From positions 1 to 45,468 of the forward strand of contig JAFYGI010000027.1 in assembly GCA_017543265.1 (NCBI GenBank): a DNA stretch of 45,468 nucleotides, in the 5' to 3' direction. Numbering within the stretch: the first letter of the stretch is position 1; every line of letters begins with the position of its first letter. The notes beneath the pieces are model-generated. The model saw only the letters and a program-made list of their open reading frames with translations, was not told the origin of the DNA and made no database searches. This document shows positions 17,611-24,290 of this stretch, piece by piece. This DNA comes from Bacillota bacterium (GTDB taxonomy: Bacteria > Bacillota > Clostridia > Lachnospirales > CAG-274). A program made the position numbers and the translations under genes.

Positions 17611-19065
17611 ATGTTTTTGAATGTTGATCAGCACAATCAAAATAAAACAGCAATTAAAGATGACAGCGGCTATTGCCTTAGCTATGCTGATGTCTGCCGA
17701 ACGATAGAGGAGTTCAAGGCTCTCGGGCTTCCGAAATGTATCATATTTTGTCTGTGCGAAAACTGTGCAGGTTCCCTGATCGGTTACATGGCGTTTGAAA
17801 ACAATAAGCAGGTTCCGCTGTTGCTCAGCATTAGCTTGGATGAGCAGTTAAGGAAAAATATGGAAGCTGTGTACCTGCCAAGCTATTATTGGCTTCCTGA
17901 GAGAAAAGTGCAGGAACTTGGCGGAGATAAGATATATGCCGCCTATGGTTACGCTTTGGTAAAAACAAAGCATGATCCGTATCCGTTAAATGATAAGCTT
18001 TCTTTGCTTTTGACCACCTCAGGCTCTACGGGCAGCCCAAAGCTTGTCCGACATAAGTATGGAAATTTGGAAACTAACGCTGAAAACGTGGCAAAGGTCT
18101 TCTCGTGGCGGCCTGATGAAGAAATCGGCATTTGTGATCTCCCAATGAATTATACGATGGGGCTTAATGTGATCAACAGCCACCTTATTGTCGGTGCCTC
18201 GGTTCTCATGGTAAAGACCAACCTGATGGATCCCGATTTTTGGGCATTTATCAAGAATAACGGCGGAACAAGCTTTTGCGGCGTACCGTTCAGTTATGAG
18301 ATCATGAGAAGAGTTGGCTTTGAAAAAATGGATCTCCCACAGCTATATACACTGGCCGAGGGCGGCGGTAAGCTGACCGATAAAATGTTCAATTGGATCG
18401 CAGGCTATGCGAAAAAAAACGGAAAACGTTTCTGTGCAACTTTTGGAACCAGTGAAACCAGTGCACGCATATCATTTCTTGACCCTGAAATGGCTCTGGA
18501 GAAAATCGGAAGTGTGGGAAAAGCTATTCCTAATGGTGAACTGTTCCTGCTTGATGAGGTTGAAAATGAAGATGGAACATCAACAGGTGAACTGGGGTAT
18601 CGCGGTCCGAATGTCACCATGGGCTATGCGTTGAATCGCGAGGATCTAATGAAGGATGATGAGTTCTGCGGTGAATATCATACTGGAGATATCGCCAAGC
18701 GGGATCGGGAAGGGTTCTATTTCATCATCGGACGCAAGGGGCGTTTTCTTAAGTTGTTTGGTTTGCGCGTGAGCCTTGATGAGACGGAACAAATCCTCAA
18801 AACACAGTACCCGAATATGGACTTTTGCTGCACAGGCAATGATAAACAAATGAATATCTTTATTACGAATGAAGATATAAAAGACCAAATTATTCCATTC
18901 ATCAGCCGGAAAACTAACCTGCACAACTCAGCTTTTCGTGTCTTCGTTATCAAAGAGATCCCAAAGAATGATTACGGTAAGGTAGAATTTGCAGAATTAG
19001 AGAAGATTTCAAATGCACAAATGAATATAGGAAATGCTGATCGCAAACCAGACACCGATCATTGA
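17611..19065 (+). CDS. AMP-binding adenylate-forming ligase 2
   Basis: A second class I adenylate-forming enzyme, 484 aa, has TTSGSTGSPK (135-144), FGTSETSARISF and the hinge region GFYFIIGRKGRFLKLFGLRV, and the predicted C-terminal lysine K457 (NDYGKVEF). The N-terminal lobe is short and divergent. It differs strongly from ligase 1 in sequence, so it probably has another substrate or carrier. It is the last gene of the operon; no clear terminator follows before the mosaic DNA at 19066. Confidence 0.87.
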   Translation: MFLNVDQHNQNKTAIKDDSGYCLSYADVCRTIEEFKALGLPKCIIFCLCENCAGSLIGYMAFENNKQVPLLLSISLDEQLRKNMEAVYLPSYYWLPERKVQELGGDKIYAAYGYALVKTKHDPYPLNDKLSLLLTTSGSTGSPKLVRHKYGNLETNAENVAKVFSWRPDEEIGICDLPMNYTMGLNVINSHLIVGASVLMVKTNLMDPDFWAFIKNNGGTSFCGVPFSYEIMRRVGFEKMDLPQLYTLAEGGGKLTDKMFNWIAGYAKKNGKRFCATFGTSETSARISFLDPEMALEKIGSVGKAIPNGELFLLDEVENEDGTSTGELGYRGPNVTMGYALNREDLMKDDEFCGEYHTGDIAKRDREGFYFIIGRKGRFLKLFGLRVSLDETEQILKTQYPNMDFCCTGNDKQMNIFITNEDIKDQIIPFISRKTNLHNSAFRVFVIKEIPKNDYGKVEFAELEKISNAQMNIGNADRKPDTDH

Positions 19066-19253
19066 AACAGAAGTTTTATGTGTTTTATACAGATACATCA
19101 TATTAAGTCTCAAATACTTATTAATAGAGATTAAATCCGATATGGAAAAGGTTGATAATGACGAAGCCAAAATCGCCATAGAAGATAAAGCAAACGAGTA
19201 TTACAATTCTTACAAGACCGCCGCTTTGGATAACCCCACTGTTGTAAAAAAGG
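19066..19253 (+). other. Coding-like fragment of unknown origin
   Basis: From about 19122 to 19250 one plus-strand frame reads as a normal hydrophilic protein (IKSDMEKVDNDEAK, IEDKANEYYNSYK, ALDNPTVVKK) but has no start or end of its own and stops matching any pattern where the minus-strand MATE remnant begins. I do not recognise the family. It looks like a gene scrap next to a junction. Confidence 0.3.
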
Positions 19254-19972
19254 TATCACACCGATCATTGCTATCTCCGCAAAGGAAAGGATGTTGCAAA
19301 GTGTCATTTTGCCCTGAGCCTTATATCCATTCAGCATCAAGTTGATCAACACATTTATGGGGAAGAACAGGAATCCCAGGATAAACATATTCCGTCCCAT
19401 CTGCCATACATCAATATCCCCTGCAAAGAAAATATCGGCAAGGGGGGTGGAGAATGCCGCTATGGACAGAACCGTCAGAGACATGAAGATCAACCCTACC
19501 CTGATTGCCACATGAAAAACATCTATGATACTTTCCCTGTCCTCTTCTCCAAAGTACAGGCTCATCAGGGAAGAAAAGGCATTTGCAAATCCGACAGCAA
19601 AGCTGCCTACGATGCCGCATGACGACCCCAGTACATTAGCGACGGCAACACCTTCATAACCCACATATACCGTCAGCGTGTAGTTGATAAGGCTGTTTTT
19701 GACCAACATACCCGCCAAACAGCAAGGAAGGCAGCCCGCGTTTTATGGCCTGCAGCAGAAGAGCCGCATCAAAGCTGCCGCGCTCAAAAATAGATGGTTT
19801 TTGAACGGCCAAAATAAGCGGGAAGCATAATCAACAGCAAAACGAAACACGAAATTGTGGATGCAAGCCCAACGCCAAACAGACCCAGGGTTTTTACAAA
19901 CAGTATATCCAACAGACTGTTTAGGAAAAAAAGTGCCCCAATGGCGACGTATGATCTGTTAATTGCACCGTT
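19254..19972 (-). pseudogene. MATE-family exporter remnant, frameshifted and truncated
   Basis: Read on the minus strand, three frames in turn give one MATE-like protein: NRSYVAIGALFFLNSLLDILF to AYFGRSK, then PSIFERGSFDAALLLQAIKRG, then MLVKNSLINYTLTVYVG through LMLNGYKAQGKMTLCN. The frame changes near 19798-19802 (a run of five T on the plus strand) and near 19711-19725. Only about 240 of the usual 450 residues remain: the N-terminal part is replaced at 19972 and the C-terminal part is cut at about 19254. It cannot make a working transporter. Confidence 0.7.
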
Positions 19973-20410
19973 ATATTCCTCGTAATCCTTGCCGTAAAGT
20001 GCAAGAAGCCACTTTTCCTCCGTGTTTTTCATAAGTATAGTCATGTACGCCCAATACACAAACGGCAGTACAAGCAAAACAATGTTGTTGCAGCATAAAA
20101 TAACGCCCGTGCAGGTCATCATAACGCCCGAATACATAGGGTTTCGCACATAGGCATAGACCCCCGTTGTGACAAGCTTGTTTTCGACTATGTTTTTGTC
20201 CATGCGCGAGCCAAAGACCGCCGCGCACCATAAGCCGATGCCCGATAGGATCAAAACCACACCCAACGTCAGCATAAGCGGCTTAAAAAATTCAATTTTG
20301 GGTATAAGGCCTTTGCTGCTTGCCACAGCCGCCAAAGCGGTAATAAGCATTATGGACACAACGTATATCGGCCCGACACCGAAAAGCGGCAGATGTTTTT
20401 TATCCTTCAT
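19784..20410 (-). CDS. Isoprenylcysteine carboxyl methyltransferase-like membrane protein, fused to MATE scrap
   Basis: From the ATG at 20410 (GGAAAGG upstream) the first 146 residues are a small membrane methyltransferase of the ICMT/PEMT type, with several hydrophobic helices, TTGVYAYVRNPMYSG and NTEEKWLLALYGKDYEEY. The family usually ends a few residues after this with a conserved NR and an aromatic cluster. Here, from about 19972, the frame runs into MATE-like sequence (SYVAIGALFFLNSLLDILF) and stops at 19784. The fusion is probably a recombination or assembly join. The native substrate is unknown. Confidence 0.65.
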   Translation of the reverse strand: MKDKKHLPLFGVGPIYVVSIMLITALAAVASSKGLIPKIEFFKPLMLTLGVVLILSGIGLWCAAVFGSRMDKNIVENKLVTTGVYAYVRNPMYSGVMMTCTGVILCCNNIVLLVLPFVYWAYMTILMKNTEEKWLLALYGKDYEEYNGAINRSYVAIGALFFLNSLLDILFVKTLGLFGVGLASTISCFVLLLIMLPAYFGRSKTIYF

Positions 20411-20424
20411 ATTTTTTCCTTTCC

Positions 20425-20607
20425 TTACCATTTAAAGACCGCAAGCCTGTTATTTAAGTTTTTGCCTATTATTGCAAAAAGCTTGCCGCGAAGGGAATAT
20501 TTCTTCATTTCGTCAACTATTCTCGGGTTTTCTCTCCTTGTTTCACTTGCCTTTATTGCAAGCGGTATAAGCGCGGTCTCCTCTACATCACCAAATGTCA
20601 AATTCAT
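20425..20607 (-). pseudogene. N-terminal fragment of a TcmP/LCM-type O-methyltransferase
   Basis: A 60-codon frame starts MNLTFGDVEETALIPLAIKA, which matches the opening of the leucine carboxyl/TcmP methyltransferase family (PF04072), where an ETxLIPL motif precedes a longer SAM-binding domain. Everything after about residue 35 is missing or unrelated. AAAGGA lies before the ATG, and the promoter and operator at 20626-20677 would drive it and the ICMT-like gene. Confidence 0.45.
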
Positions 20608-20625
20608 GATACGTTTTCCTTTCTA

Positions 20626-20645
20626 TTTAGTTAATTCTAACTAAC
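20626..20645 (-). promoter_or_regulatory. Operator-like palindrome O1
   Basis: GTTAGTTA-GAAT-TAACTAAA on the minus strand is an inverted repeat with 7-base perfect arms. It starts 3 bases after the minus-strand -10 box, so a bound protein would block transcription start. Confidence 0.5.
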
Positions 20646-20648
20646 CGA

Positions 20649-20677
20649 ATTATAGCACAACATTTTTTAAAAGGCAA
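20649..20677 (-). promoter_or_regulatory. Sigma-A promoter, minus strand
   Basis: TTGCCT (20677-20672), 17-base spacer and TATAAT (20654-20649). It directs transcription of the TcmP fragment and the ICMT-like gene. Confidence 0.65.
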
Positions 20678-20709
20678 TAGGAAATTTTAAACGCCATACC
20701 CTGCCGATA

Positions 20710-20738
20710 TTGACAATAGGTCGGCGGCATTGTATAAT
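20710..20738 (+). promoter_or_regulatory. Consensus sigma-A promoter, plus strand
   Basis: TTGACA (20710-20715), 17-base spacer and TATAAT (20733-20738) match the sigma-A consensus exactly. It drives the methyltransferase and ZIP transporter genes and diverges from the promoter at 20649-20677. Confidence 0.75.
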
Positions 20739-20744
20739 AATTGC

Positions 20745-20764
20745 GTTAGTTTAAGCAAACCAAC
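20745..20764 (+). promoter_or_regulatory. Operator-like palindrome O2
   Basis: GTTAGTTT-AAGC-AAACCAAC is an imperfect inverted repeat (7 of 8 arm bases) that shares GTTAGTT and the 4-base spacer with O1. It starts 6 bases after the plus-strand -10 box. Confidence 0.45.
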
Positions 20765-20786
20765 AGTAACGGATCGGGTAAAAACA

Positions 20787-21440
20787 ATGGACAAAATAAA
20801 AAATTCTTACAAAAAATCAAAAAACATTTATGACAGCGTGCTCACACAAAAGGGCTTTTGGGGCAGGCTGTATATACGGCTGTTTTGGGGCGGTGTTGAC
20901 GATAATAAAATTGCCGGGGAGCTGCTTTCGCGCATACCCGACGATTTTTCGGGCAGACTGCTGGATGTACCCGTGGGAACGGCGGTTTTTACACAAGACA
21001 AATACAAAAAATTAAAAAATGCGGATATAGTGTGTCTTGATTACAGCGCAGATATGCTTGAACTTGCGGCGCAAAGATTATCGGGCCTTGATAATATCGG
21101 GCTTGTCAGAGGGGATGTGGGCAAACTGCCCTGCGAAGACGAGAGTTTTGATTTTGTGCTGAGCATGAACGGTTTTCACGCCTTTCCCGACAAGGAAAAG
21201 GCATTTTCGGAGGTGTACAGGGTGCTTAAACACGGCGGCAGGCTGTTGAGCTGTTTTTACATCAGCGGCAAATATGCTGTGACCGACAGGCTTGTGAAAT
21301 ATATACTTGCACCCGCGGGCTGGTTTACGCCGCCCTTTGAAACCGAAGAAAGTCTGCGGACAAGATTAAGCGCAAACTATGACATAACGGCGTTTTATAC
21401 AAACGGGCCTATGGTTTGGTTCTGCGCGGAAAAGAGGTAA
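20787..21440 (+). CDS. Class I SAM-dependent methyltransferase
   Basis: The 217-residue protein follows the UbiE/methyltransferase-11 layout: LLDVPVGTAVF as motif I (about residues 58-68), CLDYSADML, GDVGKLPCEDESFDFVLSMNGFHAF and LKHGGRLLSCFY. The substrate is unknown. ATG 20787 is chosen because an earlier in-frame start would overlap the -10 box of the promoter. It is followed 6 bases later by the ZIP transporter, so the two form an operon. Confidence 0.82.
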   Translation: MDKIKNSYKKSKNIYDSVLTQKGFWGRLYIRLFWGGVDDNKIAGELLSRIPDDFSGRLLDVPVGTAVFTQDKYKKLKNADIVCLDYSADMLELAAQRLSGLDNIGLVRGDVGKLPCEDESFDFVLSMNGFHAFPDKEKAFSEVYRVLKHGGRLLSCFYISGKYAVTDRLVKYILAPAGWFTPPFETEESLRTRLSANYDITAFYTNGPMVWFCAEKR

Positions 21441-21446
21441 TGGTAT

Positions 21447-22229
21447 ATGGCAGCGGAGATAATATCGGGATTGGTCATTCCCTTTGTCGGAACGTCACTC
21501 GGCGCAGCCTGCGTTTTTTTTATGAAAAAGGAATTGAGCGCCTCCGTGCAAAAATCACTTATGGGCTTTGCCGCAGGCGTAATGGTCGCCGCAAGTATAT
21601 GGAGCCTTATCATACCCGCACTTGACCAAAGCGGATACCTTGGCAGGCTTTCGTTTATCCCCGCGGCGGCAGGCTTTTGGATAGGCATATTGTTTTTGCT
21701 TGCACTTGACAATATCATCCCCCATCTTCACATAAACAGCAAGGAGCCCGAGGGCATAAAAAGCAAGCTGAAAAAGACGACCATGCTTGTGCTTGCGGTA
21801 ACGCTGCACAATATCCCCGAGGGAATGGCTGTCGGTGTGGTTTACGCGGGACTTTTGGCGCACACATCGGGTATGACAAAAACGGCGGCTCTGGCACTTG
21901 CTGTCGGCATTGCGATACAGAATTTCCCCGAAGGGGCAATAATCTCAATGCCCCTGCGTGCCGAGGGTGAGGGGCGTTTTAAGGCCTTTTTCGGCGGTGT
22001 TTTATCGGGTATAGTCGAGCCGATAGGCGCAGTCCTGACAATAGCGGCGGCAGGCTTTATAACGCCCGCAATGCCGTATTTGCTTGCCTTTGCGGCGGGT
22101 GCAATGCTTTATGTCGTTGTGGAGGAGCTTATCCCCGAAATGTCGCGCGGGGAACATTCAAATCTGGGAACATTGGCGTTTGCATTAGGTTTCAGCCTTA
22201 TGATGACGCTTGATGTCGCACTCGGATAA
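21447..22229 (+). CDS. ZIP family divalent metal transporter
   Basis: An inner-membrane protein of 260 aa, about the normal length for bacterial ZIPs, has eight predicted helices. The metal-binding motifs HNIPEG (121-126) and QNFPEGA (158-164) lie in helices IV and V, and VEELIPE follows near the end. Such proteins (ZupT, GufA) import zinc, iron or manganese. AGAGG precedes the ATG. Confidence 0.93.
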   Translation: MAAEIISGLVIPFVGTSLGAACVFFMKKELSASVQKSLMGFAAGVMVAASIWSLIIPALDQSGYLGRLSFIPAAAGFWIGILFLLALDNIIPHLHINSKEPEGIKSKLKKTTMLVLAVTLHNIPEGMAVGVVYAGLLAHTSGMTKTAALALAVGIAIQNFPEGAIISMPLRAEGEGRFKAFFGGVLSGIVEPIGAVLTIAAAGFITPAMPYLLAFAAGAMLYVVVEELIPEMSRGEHSNLGTLAFALGFSLMMTLDVALG

Positions 22230-22271
22230 CAGATAAAGGCCGCAGAAGTAAAGCTGCACCTTCCCGCCTTG

Positions 22272-22814
22272 CTATCTTATCCACTTATCGGCCTTTGTGG
22301 GGATATCGTAGCCCCAGTCCTCGTCCGCAGCGGAGACCACCATGTCAAAGCCGTTTTTTTCAAGCACCCTTGCCGAGGCATGGTTCTCCACCATCGTGCT
22401 TGCCGTTATTATCTGTGTGTCGGTCTGCGAATACAGATACCCGACCATAAGCCTGACCGTTTCCGAGGCTATGCCCCTGCCCCAATACTTTTTGGCGAGG
22501 CGATAGCCTATGCTTATTTTGTGTATGCCGTCGTTAAAGCCGTACAGCTCCGCAAGGCCGCAGAAATCGCCGTTTTCTTTCAGGTATATACCCAATATCA
22601 CCGACTCCCTGTTCGCAAAGCACTCGTCATATATCTTTTTTATGGCCGTAGCCGCATCATTGTATTTCCGCTCAAACAAAAATGTGGGCAAAAACCTGTA
22701 TACATCCTTGTCGGCGGCCATTTCTGCCAGCGCGGCGGCATCATTTTGCGTCAATTTTTTTATTGTTATATTTTCTCCGTCGATATACGGTATCTCGTCA
22801 AAAACCTTTTTCAT
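22272..22814 (-). CDS. GNAT family N-acetyltransferase (RimJ/RimL-like)
   Basis: The 180-residue protein has the RimJ/RimL-type GNAT core: ITIKKLTQNDAAAL at the start, SIGYRLAKKYWGRGIASE with the acetyl-CoA loop, and NHASARVLEKNGF. It acetylates an amine; the target could be a protein N-terminus or a small molecule. It is convergent with the ZIP gene and has its own promoter at 22891-22919. Confidence 0.9.
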   Translation of the reverse strand: MKKVFDEIPYIDGENITIKKLTQNDAAALAEMAADKDVYRFLPTFLFERKYNDAATAIKKIYDECFANRESVILGIYLKENGDFCGLAELYGFNDGIHKISIGYRLAKKYWGRGIASETVRLMVGYLYSQTDTQIITASTMVENHASARVLEKNGFDMVVSAADEDWGYDIPTKADKWIR

Positions 22815-22890
22815 ACCTTTTCACCCTTTAACAGCAGCTTTTACATAGATAAATTTGTCAGGACGGGCACCGCATGGATGCCCAATGTTT

Positions 22891-22919
22891 ATTATACAGC
22901 ATAAAGCGGCATTTGTAAA
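22891..22919 (-). promoter_or_regulatory. Sigma-A promoter of the GNAT gene
   Basis: TTTACA (22919-22914), 17-base spacer and TATAAT (22896-22891) on the minus strand, about 80 bases before the GNAT start. Confidence 0.65.
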
Positions 22920-23068
22920 TGACACACACAAAACGGGAGGCGGTGTCGATTCAGGCTATAATGCACAGTTATATCAAGCTTATTGGTTATTGTTACAAAA
23001 CAGTTTATTTGTCAAAATGTTCAAAAAGAATATTAAAAAAAAATTAAAAAAGATTAAAATTACTATAG

Positions 23069-23094
23069 CCATACGCAAAAAAGTATGGTATAAT
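23069..23094 (+). promoter_or_regulatory. Extended -10 promoter with overlapping inverted repeat
   Basis: TGGTATAAT (23086-23094) is an extended -10 box without a good -35. CCATAC (23069-23074) and GTATGG (23083-23088) form an inverted repeat around the -35 to -10 spacer and may be an operator. Confidence 0.5.
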
Positions 23095-23147
23095 TAATGT
23101 GAGGTTGTATGTTATTTTTAATTATCATCGGAGGAGGGAACGATAGA

Positions 23148-24221
23148 ATGGCATACACTACTACAGAAAAGATACTTGGCGTGATAAAAGACTATCAGCA
23201 GAAATTATACAGCGACAGTATAGGCAAAACACTCATTCCTCTTGACCAGAAGCTGTTTGTGCTGATGCTCAGCGCAGTTGCAAGCTGCCGCAAGTGGCCC
23301 ACCTTTTCCGAGCCGATGGAATTTGACGGGTTTTATTACTGCAAAAGTATAGAGGAACGCGAAAAAACGGTGCAATGGCTTAACGACACCTACGGCATAC
23401 AGGATTGGGTATCGCTGGAAAGCGCCTGCCGTGCGCAGTTTAATATAAATGACGAATACAAGCATTTTTGGGCGGAATGGCATAATATGAGCGACTTTGA
23501 CGAAAACAAGCACGAGCCGTCGGAGCTGTTCAAGCTTAAAAGGTGCAATGCCTATGCAAAACGCTTTTCTGGCATCGTGGGCGAGTCGGGCTTTTACGCA
23601 TGGGACTGCAACGAGCGCATAGGCCTTTGCCGCTGTGCCCTTGCCTGTAACGTCATTAACGAGGACGAGTTCTGGTATGCGGTGATACCGTATGCAAAAA
23701 AAGCGGCTGCGTTTTTCAACAACTGGACAGAATACGGCATGAGCTATCTCTGCGGCTTTTTATACCACACCTACCAGCATTTCAACTGCAACGAGGAAAT
23801 ATCCCCGCAGTTTAAGGTGGGCTTTGGCATAACGCAGTTTTTGTTTGACAACCATTGGGGCGACAAGGCATGGTTTGAGTTTTCAAACGAGTACGCCATC
23901 CAGAAAAATGAGATGAAAAATCTTCTTATCTGGGACGGTCCCGACCTTTGCATTGCCACAAACAGGATAACCGTTGACCGCTTCCCCGTCGGATATATGT
24001 ACCGCGAGGTCCCCGACACCAACTTCAACGACAGCGGCTGGCGCTTCTACCAGGGTAACGAGGACGAGGAATACGCCTACGATCTCAGCAATTCGGGTCT
24101 GCACAGTCTTAACGACATATGCAATTACGACCCCGCCGTACTGCCTTATTTAAGTCTTCCCGTAGGTACGGGGCTTATAAGGACGGCAAACAACGCATTT
24201 GAAATAATAGAACGGCCATAA
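23148..24221 (+). CDS. DUF1266 and DUF2185 (Imm33-like) two-domain protein
   Basis: The protein (357 aa, no signal peptide) starts at ATG 23148 after GGAGGAGG. The N-terminal two thirds look like DUF1266: WLNDTYGIQDW, then ERIGLCRCALACNVINEDEFW and SYLCGFLYH. The C-terminal 95 residues match DUF2185: CIATNRITVDRFPVGYMYRE, DSGWRFYQGNEDEEYAYD, DICNYDPAVLPYL and LPVGTGLIR. DUF2185 is classed as the Imm33 immunity family of polymorphic toxin systems, but it also occurs away from toxins, and no toxin gene is adjacent. A cytoplasmic accessory or immunity role is possible. Confidence 0.75.
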   Translation: MAYTTTEKILGVIKDYQQKLYSDSIGKTLIPLDQKLFVLMLSAVASCRKWPTFSEPMEFDGFYYCKSIEEREKTVQWLNDTYGIQDWVSLESACRAQFNINDEYKHFWAEWHNMSDFDENKHEPSELFKLKRCNAYAKRFSGIVGESGFYAWDCNERIGLCRCALACNVINEDEFWYAVIPYAKKAAAFFNNWTEYGMSYLCGFLYHTYQHFNCNEEISPQFKVGFGITQFLFDNHWGDKAWFEFSNEYAIQKNEMKNLLIWDGPDLCIATNRITVDRFPVGYMYREVPDTNFNDSGWRFYQGNEDEEYAYDLSNSGLHSLNDICNYDPAVLPYLSLPVGTGLIRTANNAFEIIERP

Positions 24222-24225
24222 GATC

Positions 24226-24287
24226 AAAAAGCGGATATATCCATTTCGGCGGGAACGACCCCCGAAAGATATATCCGCTTTTTTATT
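24226..24287. terminator. Bidirectional terminator
   Basis: AAAAAGCGGATATATC (24226-24241) pairs with GATATATCCGCTTTTT (24268-24283) over 16 bases, with A-rich and T-rich flanks on the two sides. It can end transcription of both the plus-strand DUF gene and the minus-strand LRR gene. Confidence 0.85.
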
Positions 24288-24290
24288 TTT

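Larger units (their letters stand above)
22815..23147. other. Divergent intergenic region with promoters for both neighbours
   Basis: No gene is seen in these 333 bases. They hold the minus-strand GNAT promoter, an AT-rich tract (23020-23068), and the plus-strand extended -10 promoter of the DUF1266/DUF2185 gene. Confidence 0.5.

Noticed and set aside
22269..22904. 211-codon plus-strand frame across the GNAT gene
   Set aside because: The GNAT protein on the minus strand has clear acetyl-CoA motifs; the plus-strand product has none.
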